Assembly: GCA_017430675.1 (NCBI GenBank)
Contig: JAFRMM010000123.1
Coordinates: 1 to 7,260 of the forward strand
DNA length: 7,260 nt
Direction of reading: 5' to 3'
From: Prevotella sp.
GTDB lineage: Bacteria > Bacteroidota > Bacteroidia > Bacteroidales > Bacteroidaceae
Position 1 is the stretch's first letter, and each line of letters begins with the position of its first letter. The notes under the pieces are model-generated. The model did not search any database. It had not been told where the DNA came from and saw nothing but the letters and a program-made list of their open reading frames with translations. The position numbers were made by a program, and so were the translations under genes. This document shows, one piece after another, positions 1-5,920 of the stretch.

Positions 1-518
1 GTGATGCTGTTCTCCTCCTCGTCCTCGTCGAACTCATCCTCCACGCCGTAGTCGATCAGGTCGAGGATCATCTCGTCCATGTCCAGGCCGTCCTTCTTCT
101 TGAAGGTGAACACGGCCTTGTGGTCGAACAGGAACGACAGGGAGCCCTGCGTGCCCAGGTTGCCGTTGAACTTGTTGAAGACCGAGCGCACGTCGCCCAC
201 GGTACGGGTGGTGTTGTCGGTCAGCGTCTCCACGAAGATGGCGATGCCGTGAGGACCGTATCCCTCGTAGGTCACCTCCTTGTAGTCGCTCTGATCCTTA
301 CCCATCGCGTTCTTGATGGCGCGCTCGATGTTGTCCTTCGGCATGTTCTCGCGTTTGGCGTTGGCGATGATAGCACGCAGTGTAGGATTGTTCTCCGGCT
401 CAGGACCACCTGCCTTCACGGCGATGGCGATCTGCTTACCGATCTTTGTGAATGTCTTGGCCATGTGGCCCCATCTCTTCAGTTTCGTAGCCTTACGATA
501 TTCAAATGCTCTTCCCAT
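1..518 (-). CDS. yebC: YebC/PmpR-family protein, 3' end cut by the window edge
   Basis: About 172 residues are visible, read from ATG at 518-516. The full family length is about 240, so the C-terminal part lies beyond position 1. The start MGRAFEYRKATKLKRWGHMAK is the classic YebC N-terminus. It is followed by the family segments around KAGGPEPENNPTLR, ENMPKDNIERAIK, YEGYGPHGIAIFVE and VRSVFNKFNGNLG, then a very acidic stretch near residues 157-170. YebC-type proteins are cytoplasmic. They have long been annotated as DNA-binding transcriptional regulators, and more recently some members have been linked to ribosome function at proline-rich stretches; which applies here cannot be told from sequence. 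No Shine-Dalgarno and no -7 element are seen upstream, and only 36 bases separate it from the preceding small gene, so co-transcription with pheT is likely. Identification is firm; the molecular role is less so. Confidence 0.95.
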   Translation of the reverse strand, partial: MGRAFEYRKATKLKRWGHMAKTFTKIGKQIAIAVKAGGPEPENNPTLRAIIANAKRENMPKDNIERAIKNAMGKDQSDYKEVTYEGYGPHGIAIFVETLTDNTTRTVGDVRSVFNKFNGNLGTQGSLSFLFDHKAVFTFKKKDGLDMDEMILDLIDYGVEDEFDEDEEENSI

Positions 519-523
519 AGATA

Positions 524-562
524 AATTTTACTATTATACGATTTTACAATTTTACTATTTAC
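524..562. repeat. AT-rich octamer array between yebC and the four-helix gene
   Basis: Four 8-bp units run in phase from 524 to 555: AATTTTAC (524), TATTATAC (532), GATTTTAC (540) and AATTTTAC (548), followed by a shortened unit TATTTAC (556-562). The consensus is roughly NATTTTAC. The 12-mer AATTTTACTATT occurs twice (524-535 and 548-559). The array overlaps the TAG stop codon (555-557) of the adjacent small gene. The 10-mer TTTACTATTT at 551-560 recurs in inverted orientation at 931-940 beyond the other end of that gene, so the array looks like one border of an inserted cassette. Confidence 0.7.
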
Positions 563-920
563 TACCGTCAAGGTGTTTGCGAGTACTAATAATTGAACTT
601 ATTATTATCCTTAGCAACTCTGTACATTCATCAAATAACGGTTTAACTCTCTTTTCAGGCAGCATTCCTGTTTCAATGATAATGTCCAACCAATGACTTG
701 TCTCATCAAGTTCTTCTTCTACCATCTTCAGTTTGTTCAGAAAGTCTTTCTCTGATTTCCCCAAACATGCAGCCCTGTAATTAGCCGCTGGTGAAGTACC
801 GGATCTAACCACTTGCGAGCCTATTGCTCTACCAGAAATTGTATCTGGCATACTATTGACCATTTTTATGATTCTTACTGAGAACTTTTTGAATCTTTCT
901 TTCAATTCCAACTCAGTCAT
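555..920 (-). CDS. Four-helix bundle protein (S23 / IVP family)
   Basis: This 121-residue protein is read from ATG at 920-918. A TTG start at 932 is possible but would lie inside a repeat, and the ATG gives the usual family start MTELELKERFKKFSVRIIK. Family landmarks are the RSGTSPAANYRAAC segment, the KSEKDFLNKLKMVEEELDET segment followed by SHWLDI, and a final helix rich in Ile and Leu. It is predicted to be all-helical, with no signal peptide or membrane segment. Homologues were first described in intervening sequences of 23S rRNA genes. The Avd accessory protein of diversity-generating retroelements is a structural relative. Most chromosomal copies, including this one, have no known function. 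The gene is visibly more AT-rich than pheT and yebC and is flanked by short degenerate repeats, which suggests insertion into a pheT-yebC unit. The family call is strong; the role is unknown. Confidence 0.9.
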   Translation of the reverse strand: MTELELKERFKKFSVRIIKMVNSMPDTISGRAIGSQVVRSGTSPAANYRAACLGKSEKDFLNKLKMVEEELDETSHWLDIIIETGMLPEKRVKPLFDECTELLRIIISSIISTRKHLDGSK

Positions 921-921
921 A

Positions 922-957
922 TCAATTGTCAAATAGTAAATGGTCCAATTGTCAAAT
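922..957. repeat. Degenerate AT-rich repeat between pheT and the four-helix gene
   Basis: The 12-mer CAATTGTCAAAT occurs at 923-934 and again at 946-957, 23 bases apart. The sequence between them (CAAATAG, TAAATGG) resembles further 7-bp units with a two-base interruption. The second copy ends exactly at the base before the pheT stop codon (958-960). AAATAGTAAA at 931-940 is the exact reverse complement of 551-560 on the far side of the four-helix gene, giving the cassette imperfect terminal inverted repeats. Confidence 0.6.
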
Positions 958-3420
958 TCAGCGAAGTTGAGCGCCCAGTTTGGCAGTCAACTGAGTGATG
1001 AGTTTAGTCATGATGGCGTCGATCTGCTTGTCACCCATCGTCTTCTCCTCGTCCTGGAGGATGAAGTTCACGGCGTAGGACTTCTTGCCGGCGGGCAGTC
1101 TGTCACCCTCATAGACATCGAAGAGTTCGACACGCTTCAGGAGTTTCTTCTCCGTCTGACGGGCGATCTGCTCGATCTGTGCGAACTCCACGCTGTTGTC
1201 AACCAACAGCGCCAGGTCGCTGCTGACGGCCGGGAACTTGGGCACCTCGGTGTAGAGCACCTCGTTCTTCTTGATGACCTTCATCAGGGCCGTCCAGTTC
1301 AGTTCGGCGTAATAGACGGGATTATCGAGACCGAACTGCTTCAGCAGTTTTTTGGTAATGATACCCATCTCCACGAGTGTCTTGCCACCACGGTTCTCGA
1401 TGGTCATGCCGGCCGAGAAGATATCGTTCTCCGACTTCTTGCGCACCGTCATGCCCGGCTTCACACCGATACGACGGAGGATATTCTCCACGTAGGCACT
1501 CAGTTCATAATAAGTAGAATCCTCATTCTGATGAGCCCAAGAGCCTTCCACACGCTTACCAGTGACCAACAGTGAGCAATGATACTGTTCCTTGTAGGCC
1601 TGCATGGGGTCATCCTGATTCTCTTTCTCTGGTGAGAAGGTATAGACGTTGCCGAACTCGAAGAAGCGCAGGTTCTGGCGCTTGCGGTTCACGTTGTGCT
1701 GGATGCTCTCCAGACCGCCGAAGAGCAGCGTCTGACGCATCACGTTCAGGTCTGTCGAGAGCGGGTTCATGATCTTCACGCAGTTTTCGGCGGGATAGGC
1801 GTTATGACCTTCGTAGTAGGCACCCTTCGTCAGTGAGTTGTTCAGGATCTCGTTGAAGCCCTCGCCCACTAACTGCTCACTCACGAGGTTGGCCAGTTTA
1901 TGCTTCTGGTCCTCGTCGCCCTTGATGACGAGTGAGCCCTTCAACTGGGTAGGGATCTCCACATTATTATAACCGTAGATGCGCAGGATATCCTCTACCA
2001 CATCACAGGGACGCTGCACATCGACGCGGTAGGCCGGGATCTCAAGCGTCAGGGCCTCAGGTGTCTCACCGAGCACCTTCATCTCCAGACTGTCGCAGAT
2101 AGCCTTGATGGTCTCCACGGGGATCTCCTTGCCCACGAGGTCGTGCACATACTTATAACTGAGTTCCACAACGGCATTCTTCATGGGCTCCGGATAGACG
2201 TCGCAGACCTCCATCGACACCTTACCACCAGCCAGTTCCTGACACAAGATGGCGGCCTGCTTCAAGGCGTAGATCGTGCCATTGGGATCGACACCGCGCT
2301 CGAAACGGAACGAGGCGTCGGTGCTCAGACCATGACGACGGGCAGACTTACGGATCCATGTGGGATGGAAGTAGGCACTTTCGAGCACCACGTTCTTCGT
2401 CGTCTCGTAGGTACCGCTCCCCTTGCCGCCGAACACGCCGGCGATACACATCGCATCCTCGGCATTGCAGATGGCCAGGTCGCGGTCAGAGAGTTTATGC
2501 TCCTCACCGTCGAGTGTCTGGAACGGCGTGCCATCGGGCATCGTCCTCACCACGATCTTGTGACCTTTCACCATGTCGGCATCAAAGGTATGCAGGGGCT
2601 GACCATAAGCCATCATGATGTAGTTGGTGATATCCACGATATTATTGATGGGGCGCAGACCAACGGTAGTCAGTTTGTTCTTCAGCCACTCCGGCGATTC
2701 CTTCACCTCGCAGTCAGTGACACTGACACAGGCATAGCGCTTACAGGCCTCCTGGTTCTCGATCACCACCTCGATGGGCAGGTCGTGGTTATCCACCTTG
2801 AACTTCGAGCAGTCGGGACGGTGCATCTTGGTCTCGTAGCCGTTGCTCTTCAGCCAGGCATAGAGGTCACGGGCCACGCCCCAGTGGGAAAGACCGTCGG
2901 CACGGTTGGCGGTGATATCCACCTCGATGAGCCAGTCGCTCTCCAGGTGATAATACTCTGCGGCTGGCGTGCCCACCACGGCATCCTCGGGCAGTACGAT
3001 GATACCCTCATGACTTGTGCCCACGCCGATCTCGTCCTCAGCGCAGATCATACCGTTAGACTCCACGCCACGGAGTTTTGACTTCTTGATGACAAACTCC
3101 TGGTCGCCGTCGTAGAGCACACAGCCAAGGTCGGCCACGATCACCTTCTGACCTGCCGCCACGTTGGGCGCGCCACAGACGATCTGCGAGGGCTCGCCCT
3201 TGCCTAAATCTACTGTCGTCACATGCAGGTGGTCGCTGTTGGGATGGGCCTCGCAGGTGAGCACCTTACCCACGTAGAGACCCTTCAGACCACCCTTGAT
3301 ACTCTGTACTTCTTCCAATGCGTCAACCTCGAGACCCGTCGATGTGAGGGCATCAGCCACCTGCTGGGCCGACAGGTCGAAATCAACGTATTCCTTCAAC
3401 CATTTGTAGGAAATATTCAT
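958..3420 (-). CDS. pheT: Phenylalanine-tRNA ligase beta subunit
   Basis: This is the large subunit of the cytoplasmic alpha2-beta2 enzyme that charges tRNA-Phe with phenylalanine using ATP. The 820-residue length is typical of full-length bacterial PheT. In order it shows the N-terminal start MNISYKWLKEYVDFDL, an OB-fold tRNA-binding domain at about residues 44-155 (HPNSDHLHVTTVDLG, IVCGAPNV), the B3/B4 editing domain at about 215-385 (INNIVDITNYIMMAYGQPLH, STDASFRFERGVDP), B5 at about 412-486 with the acidic DVVEDILRIYGY segment, the catalytic-like core, and a C-terminal ferredoxin-fold anticodon-binding domain from about 727 (FPAVSSDLALLVD, ending LGAQLR). B3/B4 in this family hydrolyses mischarged Tyr-tRNA-Phe. 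The ATG at 3420-3418 fits the family N-terminus; no Shine-Dalgarno is present. No pheS is in the window, so the alpha subunit must be encoded elsewhere. The gene has its own promoter and is followed after 37 bases by the four-helix gene. Confidence 0.98.
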   Translation of the reverse strand: MNISYKWLKEYVDFDLSAQQVADALTSTGLEVDALEEVQSIKGGLKGLYVGKVLTCEAHPNSDHLHVTTVDLGKGEPSQIVCGAPNVAAGQKVIVADLGCVLYDGDQEFVIKKSKLRGVESNGMICAEDEIGVGTSHEGIIVLPEDAVVGTPAAEYYHLESDWLIEVDITANRADGLSHWGVARDLYAWLKSNGYETKMHRPDCSKFKVDNHDLPIEVVIENQEACKRYACVSVTDCEVKESPEWLKNKLTTVGLRPINNIVDITNYIMMAYGQPLHTFDADMVKGHKIVVRTMPDGTPFQTLDGEEHKLSDRDLAICNAEDAMCIAGVFGGKGSGTYETTKNVVLESAYFHPTWIRKSARRHGLSTDASFRFERGVDPNGTIYALKQAAILCQELAGGKVSMEVCDVYPEPMKNAVVELSYKYVHDLVGKEIPVETIKAICDSLEMKVLGETPEALTLEIPAYRVDVQRPCDVVEDILRIYGYNNVEIPTQLKGSLVIKGDEDQKHKLANLVSEQLVGEGFNEILNNSLTKGAYYEGHNAYPAENCVKIMNPLSTDLNVMRQTLLFGGLESIQHNVNRKRQNLRFFEFGNVYTFSPEKENQDDPMQAYKEQYHCSLLVTGKRVEGSWAHQNEDSTYYELSAYVENILRRIGVKPGMTVRKKSENDIFSAGMTIENRGGKTLVEMGIITKKLLKQFGLDNPVYYAELNWTALMKVIKKNEVLYTEVPKFPAVSSDLALLVDNSVEFAQIEQIARQTEKKLLKRVELFDVYEGDRLPAGKKSYAVNFILQDEEKTMGDKQIDAIMTKLITQLTAKLGAQLR

Positions 3421-3488
3421 ATACCGATTCTTTAGTAATTACTACTTGTGAAATTTCAGCGTGCAAAATTACTAAAAAATCGGTATAT
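3419..3488. repeat. 22-bp near-perfect inverted repeat over the pheT promoter and start
   Basis: The arms at 3419-3440 and 3467-3488 match at 21 of 22 positions as reverse complements, with a 26-base centre (3441-3466). The left arm starts within the pheT ATG. The right arm covers the promoter spacer and the first five bases of the -7 element. If transcription reads through from the upstream kinase gene, the RNA could fold and bury the pheT start codon. From pheT's own promoter only the left arm would be transcribed. It may be an operator-like dyad or a read-through attenuator; the function is inferred. Confidence 0.8.
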
Positions 3489-3495
3489 ACACAAA
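3464..3495 (-). promoter_or_regulatory. Bacteroidetes-type promoter of pheT
   Basis: Read on the minus strand, TAATTTTG (3471-3464) matches the -7 consensus TAnnTTTG. TTTG (3495-3492) matches the -33 element, with a 20-base spacer, within the usual range for the primary sigma factor of this phylum. Transcription would start near 3457, leaving a leader of about 37 bases. The right arm of the inverted repeat overlaps the spacer and most of the -7 element. Confidence 0.8.
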
Positions 3496-3511
3496 TTTTT
3501 CCCAAGAAAAA

Positions 3512-4132
3512 CTACTCAATGCAGTTCATCAGGAAATCCACGGCCCCGTTGATGCCGAATTTCCTGACGTCGATCGAGATGTCGTAGTTGCGTGCATCCG
3601 TCCAGTCCTTGCCCGTGAAGGTCTTCGTGTAGAGTTCACGGCTGTAGTCGTTATCGACCACCATGGCGGCGGCATCCCTCAGGGCCAGACCGTACTTCTC
3701 CGCGATCCTGCGCTTACGGCAGTCTTCCGAGGAATGGACGAAGATCTTCAGACTGTTGGGATGGTCCTCGAAGATGTGGAAACCGCATCGGCCCACGATC
3801 ACGCACGACTCCTCGGCGGCGATCTGACGGATGGCGTCGGCCTGGGCATCGAAGAGTTCATGCGAGGTCTGGTTGTGCTCCGTACCGTCGTACTCGGCCT
3901 TACTCATGTAGTTACGGTAGAAGTTGGTGAAGTCATCGCGCCATAACGGATTACGGGAATTGATCTTCTCCATGGCCTCCTCCACCACGCGGTTGCGCTT
4001 GGCCACCTCGTTCAGGATCTGCTTGTCGAGCAACTTCACACCCAGCCTGCGGGCCAACTCTGCCCCGATCTCATGTCCGCCCGTACCGAACTGGCGGCTG
4101 ATCGTAATCACGAATTTTTCCTCCCTGTTCAT
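3512..4132 (-). CDS. Cytidylate kinase-like family protein
   Basis: This 206-residue cytoplasmic protein belongs to the cytidylate-kinase-like P-loop family (Cytidylate_kin2 type). The N-terminus FVITISRQFGTGGHEIGAEL has the family's modified P-loop at about residues 12-24 (SRQFGTGGHEIG), followed by the helix LARRLGVKLLDKQIL. A second strand VIVGRCGFHIF lies at about 111-121. An arginine-rich lid-like segment SSEDCRKRRI is near 134-143, and the C-terminal part carries RNYDISIDVRKFG at about 181-193. The family is assumed to phosphorylate nucleotides, but few members are characterised and true CMP kinases are a separate family, so the substrate is open. The length is normal and no frame damage is visible. 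It has its own strong promoter, ends with TAG, and is separated by 91 bases from pheT, which also has its own promoter. Confidence 0.92.
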   Translation of the reverse strand: MNREEKFVITISRQFGTGGHEIGAELARRLGVKLLDKQILNEVAKRNRVVEEAMEKINSRNPLWRDDFTNFYRNYMSKAEYDGTEHNQTSHELFDAQADAIRQIAAEESCVIVGRCGFHIFEDHPNSLKIFVHSSEDCRKRRIAEKYGLALRDAAAMVVDNDYSRELYTKTFTGKDWTDARNYDISIDVRKFGINGAVDFLMNCIE

Positions 4133-4175
4133 GTTGCGTAATGATTAGTTAAACAATTTTCTTTAATCTACATCG

Positions 4176-4207
4176 CAAAGATACGAAAAAGATTTGAACC
4201 CTCCAAA
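4176..4207 (-). promoter_or_regulatory. Bacteroidetes-type promoter of the cytidylate kinase-like gene
   Basis: On the minus strand, TATCTTTG (4183-4176) is an exact TAnnTTTG -7 element and TTTG (4207-4204) an exact -33 element, with a 20-base spacer. The predicted start is near 4170, giving a leader of about 37 bases before the ATG at 4132. The -33 box and spacer lie within a 12-bp inverted repeat. Confidence 0.85.
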
Positions 4208-4215
4208 TCTTTTTC
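4185..4215 (-). terminator. Perfect 12-bp inverted repeat, possible terminator overlapping a promoter
   Basis: GAAAAAGATTTG at 4185-4196 and CAAATCTTTTTC at 4204-4215 are perfect reverse complements around a 7-base loop. It lies 61 bases past the stop of the flavoprotein gene. In that transcript the descending arm is U-rich (UCUUUUUC), which is terminator-like, but the stem is AU-rich and no clean U-tract follows. The same sequence carries the -33 element and spacer of the next gene, so it may instead, or also, be an operator. Confidence 0.45.
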
Positions 4216-4225
4216 ACATTTTAAC

Positions 4226-4288
4226 GGTTATTGCTTCACGCTTCACGCTTATTGGTTAATGGTTATTGGTTATTGGTTATTGCTTCAC
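4226..4288. repeat. Nine-unit heptamer array at the 3' end of the flavoprotein gene
   Basis: Nine 7-bp units run without a phase break. GGTTATT is at 4226, 4261, 4268 and 4275; GCTTCAC at 4233, 4240 and 4282; GCTTATT at 4247; GGTTAAT at 4254. The consensus is GSTTMWY. The 15-mer GGTTATTGCTTCACG recurs at 4226-4240 and 4275-4289, exactly seven units apart. The last two units lie inside the flavoprotein frame: the unit at 4275 supplies its TAA stop (4279-4277), and the codons for the last residues YVKQ come from the unit at 4282 and adjoining bases. Confidence 0.9.
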
Positions 4289-5917
4289 GTATCTCGCGCA
4301 CATTTCCGCGCACCGCTCCCCATCGACGCCCGCAGAGACGATGCCGCCGGCATAGCCTGCGCCCTCACCACAGGGGAAAAGTCCCTGGATACGGACATGC
4401 TGCAGGGTGTCTCTGTCCCTGAGAATACGTACAGGACTGCTCGTGCGCGTCTCCACGGCGATCATCACGGCCTCGTTGGTCAGGAATCCGTGGGCTTGTC
4501 GCCCGAAGGTCTTGAATCCCTCCTGCAGTCGTTTGGTGATCATCTTCGGCAACCAGAAGTGCAGAGGACTTGATATGAGTCCCGGGGCATACGACGACTG
4601 CGGCAGGTCGTAACTCAGCCTACCGTTCACGAAGTCTGCCATCCGCTGGGCTGGAGCCGTCTGCCGCATGTTCCCCTGTTGCCAGCACATCCTCTCAAGT
4701 TCCTCCTGGAACTCCATCACCCTCAACGGGTTATTGGTTATTGGATATTGGTTATTGTCAATATCCTCCGGCCTCACCTCCACCACCATGCCCGAGTTGC
4801 TCCACTGCGTCCCACGACTGGCAGGACTCATGCCGTTCACTACAATCTGCTCCTTATCCGTTGCCGCGGGGATCACGAAACCGCCCGGACACATGCAGAA
4901 ACTATAGACGCCACGGCCATCCACCTGTGTGACGAACGCGTATTCCGCAGCGGGCAGATACCTGCCCCTGCCCTGTTTGTTATGATACTGGATCTGATCA
5001 ATGAGAAGGGAGGGATGTTCGAGTCTGACACCCACGGCAATGCCCTTTGCCTCAATCTCAATCTTTGCTTCAGCCAGATATCTGTAAACATCTCTGGCTG
5101 AATGACCTGTGGCGAGAATCACAGGACCGAAGAAAGAGAGGTGAGTGGTGAGGGGTGAGGGGTTAGAGATTACCTCTGCCTCGACTCCAACTACCTTTGT
5201 TTCTCCGCCTCCAAGTATTCTCTCACCACTAACCCCTAACCCCTCACCACTAAGAATGAGCCTGCTCATTCTTGTCTGGAAGTGCACCTCACCGCCACTG
5301 TTAATGATGGTGTTGCGCATGGCCTCGATGACCTTCGGCAGCCTGTCCGTCCCGATATGCGGATGGGCATCGGAGAGGATGGCCGTCGAGGCACCGTGCT
5401 GACAGAACACGTTCAGGATCTTGTCGGTATTGCCCCGTTTCTTCGAACGGGTATAGAGTTTGCCGTCGGAATAGGCACCTGCCCCACCCTCGCCGAAACA
5501 GTAGTTGCTCTCGCCATCCACCTTCTGCGTCCTGGTGATGGCGGCCAGGTCCTTCTTGCGGTCGTGTACGTTCTTACCCCGCTCCAGTACGATGGGACGG
5601 AGACCCAGTTCGATGAGCCTGAGGGCGGCGAACAGACCACCCGGACCGGCCCCTACGACGATGACCTGCGGCCTGCCCTCCACGTTCGGGTACTCCGTCC
5701 TGACATACTCATCATCGCCGGGCTGTTCGTTCACATACACGCGGACCTTCAGGTTGACGAATATCTGCCGCTGACGGGCGTCAATGCTCCTCTTCAGGAT
5801 CCGCACACCATGGATGGTCCTGGCGTCGATACCCTGTTCACCGGCAATCCAAGCCTTCAGCCTGTCTTCCTGTGCCGCCACCTCAGGCAGCACACGTATC
5901 TGATATTCACTGGTCAT
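4277..5917 (-). CDS. FAD-dependent oxidoreductase, NAD(FAD)-utilizing dehydrogenase type (COG2509)
   Basis: This 546-residue cytoplasmic flavoprotein has a dinucleotide-binding motif VVGAGPGGLFAA at residues 87-98, an E-R-G segment at 112-114, the family block GEGGAGAYSDGKL at 142-153, VILATGHSARDVYRYL at 266-281, the Cys-containing CMCPGGFVIPAATDKE at 341-356, and a C-terminal FAD-binding block GLFPCGEGAGYAGGIVSAGV at 512-531. An N-terminal region of about 80 residues precedes the FAD domain, as usual in this family. The substrate is unknown. ATG at 5917 lies three bases after the DUF3127 stop, so the two are probably co-transcribed. Three coding stretches are made of 7-bp repeats: residues 223-231, 252-260 and 388-396; the C-terminus also ends in a repeat. 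All known motifs remain in frame around them, so the protein is probably functional, with extra or altered surface loops. Confidence 0.93.
   Translation of the reverse strand: MTSEYQIRVLPEVAAQEDRLKAWIAGEQGIDARTIHGVRILKRSIDARQRQIFVNLKVRVYVNEQPGDDEYVRTEYPNVEGRPQVIVVGAGPGGLFAALRLIELGLRPIVLERGKNVHDRKKDLAAITRTQKVDGESNYCFGEGGAGAYSDGKLYTRSKKRGNTDKILNVFCQHGASTAILSDAHPHIGTDRLPKVIEAMRNTIINSGGEVHFQTRMSRLILSGEGLGVSGERILGGGETKVVGVEAEVISNPSPLTTHLSFFGPVILATGHSARDVYRYLAEAKIEIEAKGIAVGVRLEHPSLLIDQIQYHNKQGRGRYLPAAEYAFVTQVDGRGVYSFCMCPGGFVIPAATDKEQIVVNGMSPASRGTQWSNSGMVVEVRPEDIDNNQYPITNNPLRVMEFQEELERMCWQQGNMRQTAPAQRMADFVNGRLSYDLPQSSYAPGLISSPLHFWLPKMITKRLQEGFKTFGRQAHGFLTNEAVMIAVETRTSSPVRILRDRDTLQHVRIQGLFPCGEGAGYAGGIVSAGVDGERCAEMCARYVKQ
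4729..4756. repeat. In-frame heptamer array within the flavoprotein gene
   Basis: Four 7-bp units run in phase: GGTTATT (4729), GGTTATT (4736), GGATATT (4743) and GGTTATT (4750). The main unit is identical, and on the same strand, to that of the array at 4226-4288. It encodes residues 388-396 (NNQYPITNN) between RPEDI and LRVMEFQEELER, both plausible conserved segments. The variant third unit also forms an inverted repeat with AATATCC at 4760-4766. Confidence 0.85.
5137..5171. repeat. GC-rich heptamer array A (plus-strand sense) within the flavoprotein gene
   Basis: The 7-bp units AGAGGTG (5137), AGTGGTG (5144), AGGGGTG (5151) and AGGGGTT (5158) are followed by a degenerate AGAGATT (5165). 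The consensus is AGNGGTK. On the coding strand the first four encode residues 252-260 (NPSPLTTHL), just before the segment FFGPVILATGHSA. It is the inverted partner of the array at 5217-5251: 5144-5166 matches the reverse complement of 5229-5251 at 22 of 23 positions. Confidence 0.85.
5217..5251. repeat. GC-rich heptamer array B (minus-strand sense) within the flavoprotein gene
   Basis: Read on the minus strand from 5251, the units are AGTGGTG, AGGGGTT, AGGGGTT, AGTGGTG and a degenerate AGAGAAT. The first four encode residues 223-231 (SGEGLGVSG), directly after FQTRMSRLIL. Arrays A and B face each other across about 45 bases encoding a likely native strand, TKVVGVEAE (239-248 region). Confidence 0.85.
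5252..5273. repeat. 10-bp perfect palindrome abutting array B
   Basis: AAGAATGAGC (5252-5261) and its exact reverse complement (5264-5273) are separated by two bases. It begins directly next to array B and encodes residues within RMSRLIL. It may be chance in a native coding segment or the outer part of the repeat element. Confidence 0.6.
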
Positions 5918-5920
5918 CCG

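Noticed and set aside
555..920. Avd protein of a diversity-generating retroelement
   Set aside because: No reverse transcriptase, template repeat or variable repeat is visible; only the fold family is shared.
921..932. TTG start four codons upstream for the four-helix gene
   Set aside because: It lies inside the border repeat and TTG is a rare start; ATG at 920 gives the normal family N-terminus.
940..1575. Long plus-strand open frame opposite the pheT 3' half
   Set aside because: It is antisense to a clear pheT and has no recognisable protein features; GC-rich opposite strands often lack stops.
2143..3081. 312-residue plus-strand open frame opposite pheT
   Set aside because: It is a His/Leu/Val-rich antisense shadow of a strongly conserved gene, with no promoter or family signature.
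3419..3488. Invertible promoter (phase-variation switch)
   Set aside because: The segment between the arms is only 26 bases, much shorter than known Bacteroidales invertible promoters, and no recombinase gene is nearby.
3496..3511. Terminator right after the kinase-like gene (TTTTTC with GAAAAA)
   Set aside because: The 6-bp AT-only stem without a following T-run is too weak.
4226..4288. CRISPR-like array
   Set aside because: The units are contiguous 7-mers with no spacers and there are no cas genes.
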